Source: Sulfitobacter sp. | Lineage (GTDB): Bacteria; Pseudomonadota; Alphaproteobacteria; Rhodobacterales; Rhodobacteraceae | Assembly: GCA_013002405.1 (NCBI GenBank) | Contig: JABDKA010000044.1 | Coordinates: forward strand, 1 to 46,837 | Length of the DNA stretch: 46,837 bases | Direction of reading: 5' to 3' | Shown: positions 7,793 through 15,493 of the stretch, in pieces | Layout of the letters: every line of letters begins with the position of its first letter | Numbering within the stretch: the first letter of the stretch is position 1 | Position numbers and translations under genes: made by a program | The notes under the pieces: generated by a model | The model's input: the letters and a program-made list of their open reading frames with translations, nothing else | The model's database searches: none | What the model was told of the DNA's origin: nothing

Positions 7793-9135
7793 AATTCCGC
7801 TCCCAATGTTAGGGCAAGCTGGTTTTGACGTTGGATCAGCCCGCGCATGTCCAACGTCAATACCTGCCCGTCCCTAACAATTGGTTTTCCCTCCACGAAA
7901 AGATCACGCACCGTCGTGGGTCCCGCAAGCAGCAGCGCAGCCGGATCCCAACTGCCCGCACTCTCGATACCGGAAACATCCCAGATCGCCAGATCGGCCC
8001 GCTTGCCTACCGCCAGTCGCCCACAGTCGGACCGCCCCAACACATCGGCTCCGCCGCGCGTGGCAATCTCCAGCGTTTCGCGGGCGGACATCTGCTGGGC
8101 CCCGAAGGCGACCCGCTGCAGCAGCATCGCCTGACGCGCCTCGGCCACCAGGTTTCCCGCATCGTTGCTGGCCGATCCGTCAACGCCCAGCCCCACCTTG
8201 ACTCCCCGATCCCGCATCGCACGGACGGGCGCAATGCCAGAGCCCAGTCGGCAGTTCGAACAAGGGCAATGGGCCACGCCGGTCTGGGTTTTGGCAAATA
8301 GGTCAATCTCTTCCGCATCCAGCTTCACGCAATGGGCGTGCCAGACGTCGGGGCCTACCCACCCCAGCTGCTCCGCATATTGGCCGGGGCGACAGTTGAA
8401 GGCTTCCAGGCTGTAGGCGATATCTTCGTCGTTTTCGGCCAGGTGGGTGTGCATCATCACCCCCTTGTCGCGCGCCAGCAGGGCCGTCTCTCGCATCAGG
8501 TCGCGGCTGACCGAGAAGGGCGAACAGGGGGCAAGAGCGACACGGCACATGGCACCCTCGCCCGCGTCGTGATGGGCGTCGATCAGGCGCAGGCAGTCCT
8601 CCAGGATCGCTGCCTCCTCCTCCACCAGTTCATCGGGCGGCAGACCGCCCCGGCTGCGCCCGATGCTCATGGAACCCCGCGTGGGGTGAAACCGCAGGCC
8701 TATCTCTGTTGCCGCGGCAATGCTGTCATCGAGCCGCGCGCCATTGGGAAAGAGATAGAGGTGGTCCGAGCTGAGCGTGCAACCCGACAGGGCCAATTCA
8801 GCCAGCCCCACCTGCGTCGAGGTGTAGATGTGCTCCGGCGTCAGGCGCGCCCAGATCGGATAGAGTGTCTGCAGCCAGCCGAAAAGCATGGCGTCCTGTG
8901 CGGCGGGCACCGCGCGGGTCAGCGACTGAAATAGGTGGTGGTGCGTGTTGACGAGCCCCGGCGTAACAAGGCAGCCGCTTGCGTCGATGATTTGATGTCC
9001 GCCCGTAAGTCCCTGCCCGATCTCGACAATCACGCCATCGCGCAGCAGCAAATCTGCATCCCGCAATTCGCGGCGTGCGTCATCCATGGTCAGGACGTAA
9101 TCAGCGTTCTTGATAAGAAGGTCTGTGCTGCCCAT
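7789..9135 (-). CDS. 8-oxoguanine deaminase (amidohydrolase)
   Basis: Predicted to deaminate 8-oxoguanine to urate, a clean-up step for oxidised purines. The protein is 448 residues. Metal-binding motifs are VNTHHHLFQS (about residue 65), HTHLAEN (about 235), HAHCVKL and GLGVDGSASND. The block CRLGSGIAPVRAMRDRGVK is characteristic of the Pa0142-type 8-oxoguanine deaminases, which databases also label as hydroxydechloroatrazine hydrolase-like. The start could be GTG at 9150 or ATG at 9135; I chose the ATG because the family N-terminus begins right after it, although its GGGGA lies very close. The CAP gene follows with a 4-base overlap. The substrate is inferred from family resemblance. Confidence 0.87.
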   Translation of the reverse strand: MGSTDLLIKNADYVLTMDDARRELRDADLLLRDGVIVEIGQGLTGGHQIIDASGCLVTPGLVNTHHHLFQSLTRAVPAAQDAMLFGWLQTLYPIWARLTPEHIYTSTQVGLAELALSGCTLSSDHLYLFPNGARLDDSIAAATEIGLRFHPTRGSMSIGRSRGGLPPDELVEEEAAILEDCLRLIDAHHDAGEGAMCRVALAPCSPFSVSRDLMRETALLARDKGVMMHTHLAENDEDIAYSLEAFNCRPGQYAEQLGWVGPDVWHAHCVKLDAEEIDLFAKTQTGVAHCPCSNCRLGSGIAPVRAMRDRGVKVGLGVDGSASNDAGNLVAEARQAMLLQRVAFGAQQMSARETLEIATRGGADVLGRSDCGRLAVGKRADLAIWDVSGIESAGSWDPAALLLAGPTTVRDLFVEGKPIVRDGQVLTLDMRGLIQRQNQLALTLGAEL

Positions 9136-9241
9136 GGTCCCCGGTGTCACGCTGTCGGGCCTGTCTCAGGAACGCAGTCGCGCGGTGGAAAACAGGCAGA
9201 GAACCGCAGCCCGGCCATCACACCGCAGCGCGCCCAAGGCG

Positions 9242-10039
9242 TCAATAGTCTTTGAGAATGGCAAGCGCCTGTGCGTGGATGACCGCATTGGCGGCGGCAA
9301 TGGCACGGCCTCCTTCGTGGGCGCGGCCGCCTTGCCAATCGGTCACGACGCCCCCAGCCGCCTCCACCAAGGCGATGGGTGCCTGGATGTCGTAGGCCTG
9401 CAATCCCGCCTCGATCACCAGATCAACCTGACCCGCGGCCAGCAGCGCGTAGGCATAGCAATCCATCCCGTAGCGGGTGAGCTGAGTGTGACCGGCCACG
9501 GCGTGAAAGCCCTTGCCTTCCGCCTCGCTCCCCACCTCAGGAAAGGTTGTGAAAAGGACCGCCTGAGAAAGCTCTGCGGTCTTTCGCGTCCGCAGCGGGT
9601 TCTGACCCCGCGCATGGGTCAGCAGCGCCCCTTCAGGGGAGCCCTCAAACCGCTCGCCGATGTAGGGCTGGTCAATGATACCGAAAAAGGGGCCCGTCCC
9701 GTTCGACACGGCAATCAGTACACCCCAAGTGGGCGTTCCGCTGACAAATCCGCGTGTGCCGTCGATGGGATCCAGCACCCAGGTCAGTCCGGAGGTGCCC
9801 GCCTGCGCGCCGAATTCCTCGCCCAGAATGGCATCATCGGGTCGTTCAGCCGCCAGGATATCGCGCATGGCCCGCTCCGCCGCGCGGTCCGCAACGGTGA
9901 CGGGATCGTATCCCTGGCTCAGCTTGTTCTCCGTACCGAGAGCGGCACTGCGAAAATGGGGAAGGATCGCCGCGCGGGCGGCATCCGCTAACAGATGCGC
10001 CACCCGGCGGATGTCCGGGTCAAAGGATGGGTTATTCAT
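9242..10039 (-). CDS. hisN: Histidinol-phosphatase, inositol monophosphatase family
   Basis: Predicted to remove phosphate from histidinol phosphate in histidine synthesis. The 265-residue protein has the Mg2+-binding motifs of the IMPase fold: DPVTVADRAAE (about residue 45), ILGEEFG (about 70), WVLDPIDGTRGF (about 90) and, near the C-terminus, QAYDIQAPIALVEAAGG. The replacement of the usual WD by YD in the last motif and the TRGF after DPIDG are typical of HisN-type members. It lies 38 bases after the XRE regulator gene on the same strand, with no his genes nearby. A general inositol-phosphatase role cannot be excluded. Confidence 0.85.
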   Translation of the reverse strand: MNNPSFDPDIRRVAHLLADAARAAILPHFRSAALGTENKLSQGYDPVTVADRAAERAMRDILAAERPDDAILGEEFGAQAGTSGLTWVLDPIDGTRGFVSGTPTWGVLIAVSNGTGPFFGIIDQPYIGERFEGSPEGALLTHARGQNPLRTRKTAELSQAVLFTTFPEVGSEAEGKGFHAVAGHTQLTRYGMDCYAYALLAAGQVDLVIEAGLQAYDIQAPIALVEAAGGVVTDWQGGRAHEGGRAIAAANAVIHAQALAILKDY

Positions 10040-10077
10040 TCGTTGGTCGACCCGGCGTTCGTCTCTGTCAGGCCGGA

Positions 10078-10452
10078 CTATGCCACATCACTCAACACAC
10101 GTGCCAGTTCAAAGAGCCTGCGACGCTGGTCTTCGGGGATCGCATAGTAGGAGCGGATGAGATCCATCGCCTCCTTGTCGCCCATGACATCGCGGGGAAA
10201 GCCTTCGGCCTTGGGCTGATCCTCTTTCACCGCATCTTCCATGCCTTCGAAGAAATAGGCAACGTTCACGTCAAGCGCGTCCGCGATATCCCAAAGGCGG
10301 GAGGCGCTGACACGGTTTGCGCCGGTCTCATACTTCTGAATTTGCTGGAACTTGATCCCCACGAGTTCCGCGAGCTTTTGCTGAGTCATGCCGGTCAGCC
10401 AACGACGTTGGCGGATCCGCTTGCCCACATGAATATCTACTTTATGCGCCAT
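10078..10452 (-). CDS. XRE-family helix-turn-helix regulator, PraR-like
   Basis: A 124-residue cytosolic DNA-binding protein. The N-terminal XRE helix-turn-helix (about residues 8-65) includes GMTQQKLAELVGIKFQQIQKY and NRVSASRLWDIADAL. The C-terminal part ends in a short helix resembling the conserved tail of alphaproteobacterial PraR/SinR-like repressors. The ORF track begins at TTG 10470, but that reading starts inside the ribosome binding site GAGGAAAG; ATG at 10450-10452 lies about 9 bases after it and is the better start. A palindrome, CTAAA-cttc-TTTAG, sits about 20 bases upstream and could be an autoregulatory operator. hisN follows after 38 bases. Confidence 0.88.
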   Translation of the reverse strand: MAHKVDIHVGKRIRQRRWLTGMTQQKLAELVGIKFQQIQKYETGANRVSASRLWDIADALDVNVAYFFEGMEDAVKEDQPKAEGFPRDVMGDKEAMDLIRSYYAIPEDQRRRLFELARVLSDVA

Positions 10453-10892
10453 GGAACGAACTTTCCTCAAAGCTAAACTTCTTTAGTTGCCACATCCCCG
10501 AGGCCCGGAAAACGGGCGCGATGACTGGCCTTGCCAACCAAACCATACAGAAAGCGACTCACAGATGAAACCAGATGTATTTGCATCTTTCTTATCTCCA
10601 AGAAGCGGCCTGCGAAATCCTCAGAACTCCTCCCCTCGACTTAACGACTTTCTAAAGGCTTTTGATTTTATGGACTTTTTCAATTGAATGCCAAACATCG
10701 ATACGCTGACGCCTGATTTAAAACGATAAGATGAAAACTACTTAAACGCGATCAGCCTGCGGTATTCAGTTGAACGAAGTCAACAACCGTGGGGCGTTTT
10801 TTTCACCACCTGCGGCAAACCACCGTAGGCAAGATCCCGCCGGCGTAAGAACAGCGTTGTTCAGCACCCGCCGCAAAATTCTGACAGTTGCC
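10453..10892. other. AT-richer intergenic region of about 440 bases
   Basis: No credible gene is present. The 66-residue plus-strand ORF here starts at TTG, lacks a ribosome binding site and resembles nothing I know. The composition is clearly more AT-rich than the surroundings, especially 10640-10760 (TTTTGATTTTATGG, AATTGAATG, TTTAAAACGATAAGATG). The region carries the XRE gene's promoter at its left end and lies downstream of the lysR gene at its right end. It could hide a small RNA or an unrecognised regulatory region; I see no clear terminator hairpin with a T-run. Confidence 0.6.
10473..10486. promoter_or_regulatory. Palindrome upstream of the XRE gene, possible operator
   Basis: A perfect inverted repeat, CTAAA-cttc-TTTAG, lies 21 bases before the XRE regulator's ATG, just upstream of its ribosome binding site. 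Its position and dyad symmetry fit autorepression by an XRE dimer. This is inference from position only. Confidence 0.4.
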
Positions 10893-11768
10893 TCAAATCG
10901 CGCGCAGCCGCTGGGCCGACTGAGGCGCGAAGGCGCTTCTGAGAAGCGTGCAGAGGGTCCCGGTCACCTCATCCGCATCGGACCGCGCCCCGTAGAGATT
11001 GACCATCTGCACGGGCAATGCCGGCAACGCGCCATCGTGATCAATCGGTTCAAGATGGGCGGGCTGGGTACCTTCCAGCATGGCGTTGACGGCAAGATCG
11101 GCGCTCACCGCGGCCTCGATCGTGCGATCGCTTTCGGTATCCACGGCCATTTCCCAGGCGATCCCTTCGCGGTCCAGCGCCGCCGTCACCTCGGGCCGGA
11201 AGGTGCAGAAACGGCAGAAGGCCAGTTGCAGGGGCCGCTGACGCCAGGCCGCCCCACCGGGTGCGCCGAGCCAAACAAGCCTTTTCTCCGCGAGGGTCTC
11301 ACCCCCCGCGTCGAGGTGTTTTTCCGTGGTCAGGATCAGATCCCGGGCGCCGCGGTCGAACTGCTCCTTAAGCGTGCGGGTGTAGGAGGCTTCGAGTTGG
11401 ATGCGCATTCGTGGATAGGCCGCATGGAACTGCTTCAGCACCTGAGGGATGGCGGGATAAACCACGTCGTGCGGCACCCCCAGCGTGATCTCTCCTTCAA
11501 AGGCGTGATCGGTGAGGCGGGTGATCACCTCATCGTTCAGCGCCACCATGCGCCGCGCATAGGCGAGAAGCTGTTCACCCGAAGCGGTCAGGGCAATCGT
11601 GCGGCCGGAGCGGTCAAGCAGATCGAGGCCCAGCATGTCTTCAAGCCGCTTGAGTTGCATGGAGACGGCCGACTGAGTGAGGTGCAGAAATCCTGCAGCA
11701 CGGGTAACCCCGCCGGAATCGGCCACTGCAACGAAGGAACGCAGGGTCGTGAGGTCCAGATTTCTCAT
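10893..11768 (-). CDS. LysR-family transcriptional regulator
   Basis: A 291-residue LysR-type regulator. The winged helix-turn-helix is at residues 5-64 (DLTTLRSFVAVADSGGVTRA, then HLTQSAVSMQLKRLED), and a LysR substrate-binding domain begins around residue 90. It is divergent from the DUF1127 gene, and the 123-base gap holds two inverted repeats of the size LysR proteins bind. By the usual LysR logic it may regulate itself and the DUF1127 gene. The co-inducer is not predictable. The effector domain contains AFCRFCTF, a C-x-x-C-like pair that could be chance. Confidence 0.9.
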   Translation of the reverse strand: MRNLDLTTLRSFVAVADSGGVTRAAGFLHLTQSAVSMQLKRLEDMLGLDLLDRSGRTIALTASGEQLLAYARRMVALNDEVITRLTDHAFEGEITLGVPHDVVYPAIPQVLKQFHAAYPRMRIQLEASYTRTLKEQFDRGARDLILTTEKHLDAGGETLAEKRLVWLGAPGGAAWRQRPLQLAFCRFCTFRPEVTAALDREGIAWEMAVDTESDRTIEAAVSADLAVNAMLEGTQPAHLEPIDHDGALPALPVQMVNLYGARSDADEVTGTLCTLLRSAFAPQSAQRLRAI

Positions 11769-11798
11769 ATATCAATTCCCGTGATGGCCAGATCAACA

Positions 11799-11852
11799 AA
11801 CATTCGTTTTAATAATGCATCACGATGTAGCATATATCAAGCATCGAAATAT
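11799..11852. promoter_or_regulatory. LysR/DUF1127 divergent operator region
   Basis: The gap between the divergent lysR and DUF1127 starts is AT-rich and contains two dyads: ATGC-(11 bases)-GCAT at about 11814-11832, and CATAT-(13 bases)-ATATG at about 11829-11851. ATATATCAA occurs here and again at the lysR start. LysR proteins typically bind T-N11-A dyads in such positions. The assignment is positional and unverified. Confidence 0.45.
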
Positions 11853-11891
11853 GAACTGACTTGACATCACAAAAAACGAAGGATGCCTCCC

Positions 11892-12116
11892 ATGTCCTAT
11901 ACGACCCATTCCGCAGCTTCTCGCCATTCCGCAGCCTCCGCACACCGCGGCTCCATTCTTGACCGGATCACGAGCCTTTTCGCCCTCTGGCGCAGCCGTG
12001 CCGTGCTGGGCAGCCTCGATGCGCATCGTCTGGAAGACATTGGCATTTCGGCCGAAAAGGCCGCACGAGAGGCCCGCAAAGCCCCCTGGGATGTGCCCGC
12101 GCATTGGACGATGTGA
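11892..12116 (+). CDS. DUF1127 small basic protein
   Basis: A 74-residue protein with the DUF1127 pattern in its second half: LWRSRAVLGSLDAHRLEDIGISAEKAAREARKAPWD, ending with WTM. DUF1127 proteins are short, arginine-rich alphaproteobacterial proteins; some bind RNA and affect phosphate or stress physiology, but most are uncharacterised. The track begins at ATG 11883, immediately after the GAAGG that would serve as ribosome binding site; the second ATG at 11892 has that site at proper spacing, so I chose it. It is divergent from the LysR gene, which may control it. Confidence 0.85.
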   Translation: MSYTTHSAASRHSAASAHRGSILDRITSLFALWRSRAVLGSLDAHRLEDIGISAEKAAREARKAPWDVPAHWTM

Positions 12117-12260
12117 CCACCGAAAGGGAACAGACGTCAAAATGCGGCGTCCTGCTGCACGAAGATACTTGAATTACCGGCCCCCAATCCCGATATTTGC
12201 TTCGAAGGGGTGTCACGGCAGCGTGGCATCCTCCCTTTAGCCAATTGGAGGTCAATATTA

Positions 12261-13037
12261 ATGGCTGACGTGAATACAATCCGGGCTGCAGCCGGAGCCC
12301 GCGCCGCCGCAATGGACGAGGGCTTGCGCGCCCACATGAGCAAGGTCTACGGCACGATGTCGATCGGCATGCTGATCACATTTGCCGCCGCTTGGGCCCT
12401 TTCCGGCCTGGCTGTCACAAGCGATCCGTCCGCAGCTTCGGCACAGATCGGTCCTGACCAGTATCTGACAGGCCTTGGTTACGCGCTCTATGCCTCGCCG
12501 CTGAAGTGGGTCGTGATGTTCGCCCCGCTGGCCTTTGTGTTCGGCCTGGGTGCCGCGATCAACCGCATGTCTGCGGCTACCGCTCAGACCGTCTTCTATA
12601 TCTTCGCCGCGGTAATGGGTATTTCGATCAGTTCGATCTTCCTGGTCTTCACCGGCTACTCCATCGCGCAGATCTTCCTGATCACATCGATCGCCTTCGC
12701 GAGCCTGTCCCTGTGGGGCTACACCACGAAGAAGGATATCTCTGGCTGGGGCAGCTTCCTGATCATGGGTGTGGTCGGCCTGATCGTTGCCTCAATCGTG
12801 AACCTGTTCCTGCAGTCCGGCGCGCTGATGTTCGCCATCTCCTCGATCGGTGTGCTGATTTTCGCGGCTCTGACCGCTTATGACACACAGCGTATCAAGA
12901 GCGAGTATGTCGCGCACGCCGCCCACGGCGACAGCGAGTGGCTGGGCAAGAGCGCCATCCTCGGCGCGCTGAGCCTCTACATCAACTTCATCAACATGTT
13001 CATGATGTTGCTGCAGCTCTTCGGAAACCGCGAATAA
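12261..13037 (+). CDS. BAX inhibitor-1/YccA family membrane protein
   Basis: A 258-residue inner-membrane protein with seven hydrophobic segments, the size and layout of the BI-1/YccA (TMBIM) family. The family signatures near the end are present: ALTAYDTQRIKSEY, carrying the conserved aspartate, and ALSLYINFINMFMMLLQL. Known relatives include YccA, which modulates the FtsH protease, and BsYetJ, a pH-dependent calcium leak channel; which applies here is unknown. ATG at 12261 follows GGAGG by about 9 bases, so the longer ORF start at 12210 is rejected. A strong terminator follows directly. Confidence 0.93.
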   Translation: MADVNTIRAAAGARAAAMDEGLRAHMSKVYGTMSIGMLITFAAAWALSGLAVTSDPSAASAQIGPDQYLTGLGYALYASPLKWVVMFAPLAFVFGLGAAINRMSAATAQTVFYIFAAVMGISISSIFLVFTGYSIAQIFLITSIAFASLSLWGYTTKKDISGWGSFLIMGVVGLIVASIVNLFLQSGALMFAISSIGVLIFAALTAYDTQRIKSEYVAHAAHGDSEWLGKSAILGALSLYINFINMFMMLLQLFGNRE

Positions 13038-13059
13038 GGCAAGGGCCTTTCGCTAAGAT

Positions 13060-13097
13060 CAAAGCCCCGTCGGATCCGTTCCGGCGGGGCTTTTCTT
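13060..13097 (+). terminator. Rho-independent terminator after the BI-1 gene
   Basis: AAAGCCCCGTCGG, a short loop, then CCGGCGGGGCTTTTCTTT: a GC-rich stem followed by a T-run, starting 22 bases after the BI-1/YccA stop. It is A-rich on its 5' side, so it may also serve the convergent PNPOx gene on the minus strand. Confidence 0.9.
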
Positions 13098-13105
13098 TGC
13101 GCCGT

Positions 13106-13675
13106 TCAGGTTGCGATCCAGGTTGCTGTCGGGGCCACGTCCCCCTCCTCGTACTCGAAATAGGCGCGCCGGTTGTTGCCGCGTTCCAACTGGCACCAGT
13201 CCAGGCTGAGCGCCTGAAACAGCAGAACACCGAACTGTTCGCGACCCTCTTCCGGTTCATCCCCGTTTGTCGCCCGTGGCTCCTTCAGCGGTGTTGCCGG
13301 GGCGGGCCCGGTATAGGTCAGCTTGCTCCACTTCGACAGGCCCTCCCAGGCCCGTGCGGCTGCTTCCCTGCCAGGTCCCGCAGGATAGATTCGACCGGAG
13401 AGCCGTAACTGCGTGCGTCTGTCGGGATCCCAGCCCAGAACAGTTGCACGCCCGTCCAGGCCCACTTCGTGCCATTTCCCGCTGCGCACATCTGTGTGAA
13501 ACTCCAGCAGACGTTCCCGTTCCTCCACCCGGCGCAACACGATGCTGCGCGCCTCCGGCCAGCCCTCGGGCGTGACCGTGGCCAGGGTCAGGATACGCAA
13601 AGGGTTATCACCCTGCGCCGCCGTGCTGAGCGCGGACCAGGAGGCCGCGTGAATGTCCTTCAGGCTGTCCGTCAT
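13106..13675 (-). CDS. PNPOx-like FMN-binding flavoprotein
   Basis: A 189-residue protein of the pyridoxamine 5'-phosphate oxidase-like split-barrel fold (Alr4036-type). Typical segments are LATVTPEGWPEARSIVLRRV, EFHTDVRSGKW and LRLSGRIYPAG, with the W/R-rich C-terminal part (SLDWCQLERGNNRRAYFEY) seen in the subfamily. The oxidation substrate is unknown; this need not be the true PdxH of vitamin B6 synthesis. I take the ATG at 13673-13675, which overlaps the stop of the ornithine cyclodeaminase-like gene as ATGA, rather than the earlier ORF start at 13696. The two genes form a coupled minus-strand unit. Confidence 0.88.
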   Translation of the reverse strand: MTDSLKDIHAASWSALSTAAQGDNPLRILTLATVTPEGWPEARSIVLRRVEERERLLEFHTDVRSGKWHEVGLDGRATVLGWDPDRRTQLRLSGRIYPAGPGREAAARAWEGLSKWSKLTYTGPAPATPLKEPRATNGDEPEEGREQFGVLLFQALSLDWCQLERGNNRRAYFEYEEGDVAPTATWIAT

Positions 13676-14604
13676 GCTGCTCTGTGCATTTGCCATGCGA
13701 GTGCCGCAAGCGCCAGATCACCCAGCCCGTGCCCGCGGAAGAAGAAGGCCGTGCGCTGCTCCGCGTCTGTCCGGCCCGCAAGGGTGCCTGAAACCAGACC
13801 GGAGAGATCCCCGTCCACATCCTGAGGGTTCGCAAGTTTGTCCGGGATTGTCGCCTCCTGCTCCAGATCGTCGATGGCCAGGATGTCCAGCGTCCCAAGC
13901 GCCTCTTTGTGCCAGGGCGCGCCCAGATCCACGCTGGCCGCAAAGGCACCGGGAGAGAGGCGATCGGCATCCAGAAAGGGTTCCTTGACGGCCGTATGTG
14001 TAAGGCAGGTGATCACGATATCGCTGCCTTCCACCGCAGCCTGCGGCGTCTCACAGACCTCCGGCACCAGGCCCAGACCGCGCGCCATGTCGCTGAGCCG
14101 GTCGATGTTGGCCTGCCCGCGCCCCGCAATGCGCACCCGTTCCAGGGGGAACATCTGCTCAAAGAGGCCCAGGTGGGTCCGCGCCTGCAGGCCAGTGCCG
14201 ATGAAGGCGATGCTCTTGGCGTCCTCGCGCGCCAGGTGCTTCGCCGCCAGCGCAGTCAGGCCCGCTGTCCTGATCCCGGTGATCCACTTGCCATCGAGGA
14301 TTGCAAGCGGTGCCCCTGTCTCTCCGTCAAGCAGGCTGACAATTCCGTCGATCTGCGGGAGGCCGCGGTCGCTGTTGCGCTCGTTCAGCACCAGCGACTT
14401 GGTGGCCACCAGGGCTGGGTCGTCCATCGCGGCAAGCGTGGCCATGATATAGCGCCCGTCGGGCGGCAGCAGGACGGATTTTGGCGCTGCCTGTACGCTT
14501 TTCTTCGCAGCGCCGCGGATCACGTGGGCCATCATGTCGGTGATCTGCCCCGCGGTGATGTTCAGCGCCTCAAGGTCGGCTTCGGAGAGAAAGGGAATGG
14601 TCAT
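13672..14604 (-). CDS. Ornithine cyclodeaminase/mu-crystallin family protein
   Basis: A 310-residue NAD(P)-dependent enzyme. The family features are KSVLLPPDGRYIMATLAAMDD near the N-terminus, the GIRTAGLTALAAKHLA segment around residue 110, the Rossmann motif AFIGTGLQARTHL around 133, and SVDLGAPWHKEALG late in the protein. Members include ornithine cyclodeaminase, alanine dehydrogenase and ketimine reductases, and substrate use cannot be assigned from these motifs. AAAGGA precedes the ATG at good spacing. The gene is the promoter-proximal member of the two-gene unit with the PNPOx-like gene. Confidence 0.88.
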   Translation of the reverse strand: MTIPFLSEADLEALNITAGQITDMMAHVIRGAAKKSVQAAPKSVLLPPDGRYIMATLAAMDDPALVATKSLVLNERNSDRGLPQIDGIVSLLDGETGAPLAILDGKWITGIRTAGLTALAAKHLAREDAKSIAFIGTGLQARTHLGLFEQMFPLERVRIAGRGQANIDRLSDMARGLGLVPEVCETPQAAVEGSDIVITCLTHTAVKEPFLDADRLSPGAFAASVDLGAPWHKEALGTLDILAIDDLEQEATIPDKLANPQDVDGDLSGLVSGTLAGRTDAEQRTAFFFRGHGLGDLALAALAWQMHRAA

Positions 14605-14679
14605 GACGGTCCTTTGATCCGTGGGGACATCGGCATGACTATCAACGCTGAACCTCGCCTGCGCAAGCCAGCCAAAAAC

Positions 14680-14713
14680 GCAAAAAGCCGCGCTCGGGGG
14701 CGCGGCCTTGCGG
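14680..14713 (-). terminator. Rho-independent terminator after rpmG
   Basis: On the minus strand: AAGGCCGCGCCCCCGAGCGCGGC followed by TTTTTGCG. It is a GC stem with a T-run about 20 bases after the rpmG stop. Confidence 0.88.
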
Positions 14714-14733
14714 TTCTGTCGGTCAGGCAGATC

Positions 14734-14901
14734 TTACTTGATCTTGCCTTCCTTGTATTCCACGTGCTTGCGCGCCACGGGGTCGTATTTCCGGACTGAC
14801 ATCTTCTCGGTCATGGTCCGCGCGTTCTTTTTGGTCACGTAGAAATGGCCTGTACCCGCGGTCGAGTTCAGACGGATCTTGATCGTGGTTGGCTTTGCCA
14901 T
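14734..14901 (-). CDS. rpmG: 50S ribosomal protein L33
   Basis: A 55-residue large-subunit protein. It begins [20 protein letters not shown] and contains [14 protein letters not shown] and [14 protein letters not shown], the standard alphaproteobacterial L33. This is the form without the CxxC zinc motifs. The track's longer ORF (to 14934) is rejected: the ATG at 14899-14901 has AGGAG at ideal spacing and gives the exact family length. A terminator follows, so it is probably a single-gene transcript. Confidence 0.97.
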   Translation of the reverse strand: MAKPTTIKIRLNSTAGTGHFYVTKKNARTMTEKMSVRKYDPVARKHVEYKEGKIK

Positions 14902-15040
14902 GGTGATTCTCCTGCTGCAAAGCCCCGGGGGCATTGCGTGAATTCTGAAACCCGGCTTTTAACCGGATAGGGGGGTGTGTCAACCACAAAAGGGGTCGGC
15001 AAGCACCATCCGTCAGCGCGCGGAATTCCGGAAATTCCGG

Positions 15041-15063
15041 GCCGTTTTCTTCCCTAAAACGGC
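15041..15063 (-). terminator. Hairpin downstream of rnpB
   Basis: A perfect 8-base inverted repeat, GCCGTTTT-agggaag-AAAACGGC (minus strand), lies 16 bases past the predicted 3' end of the RNase P RNA. A run of six T directly follows the P1 helix. Together they could end transcription or guide 3' processing. Confidence 0.5.
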
Positions 15064-15078
15064 GCCCGGTCCCAAAAA

Positions 15079-15464
15079 ACGCGCGGAAGGCCTATAAGCC
15101 GGATTCTGTCCTCCGGGGTCGCCCCCGAATGGATGACCATTCCTCTGACTGCCCCCTTGCGAGGGCAGCTATAGCTGCCAACCCGGACCTGCTGGGGCGA
15201 AAGCGGCCCCGCCTTGCGGCGCGCGGTCCCTATTTGGCATTGCTCCCGGTGGGGCTTGCCGTGCCGCCCCTGTTGCCAGGGGCGCGGTGGGCTCTTACCC
15301 CACCCTTTCACCCTTACCCCGGGCGCACCCGGGGCGGTTTGCTTTCTGTGGCGCTTTCCGTCGGGTTGCCCCGCCCGGGCGTTACCCGGCACCGTTTCTT
15401 CCTGGAGTCCGGACTTTCCTCGACAGTGGAGTCACCGCCGCGGCCATCCAGCCTTCCGCGCGGT
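15079..15464 (-). ncRNA. rnpB: RNase P RNA (class A)
   Basis: The catalytic RNA that matures tRNA 5' ends. On the minus strand the ends pair as P1 (GCGCGGAAGGC with GCCTTCCGCGC). The universally conserved core is intact: GAGGAAAGTCCGGACTCC near the 5' end and ACAGAATCCGGCTTATAG near the 3' end form P4. In between are several GC-rich stems (GCCCCTGGCAACAGGGGC, CACCGGGAGCAATGCC) and GGTAAGGGTGAAAGGGTG, as in alphaproteobacterial type A RNAs. The exact ends are set from P1 and may be off by a few bases. ORFs drawn across it in the track are spurious. Confidence 0.96.
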
Positions 15465-15493
15465 TTCTCAGGTAATCACTCAGCGTGAAAAGG

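Noticed and set aside
10487-10687. 66-residue plus-strand ORF in the AT-rich gap
   Set aside because: TTG start, no ribosome binding site, no recognisable sequence.
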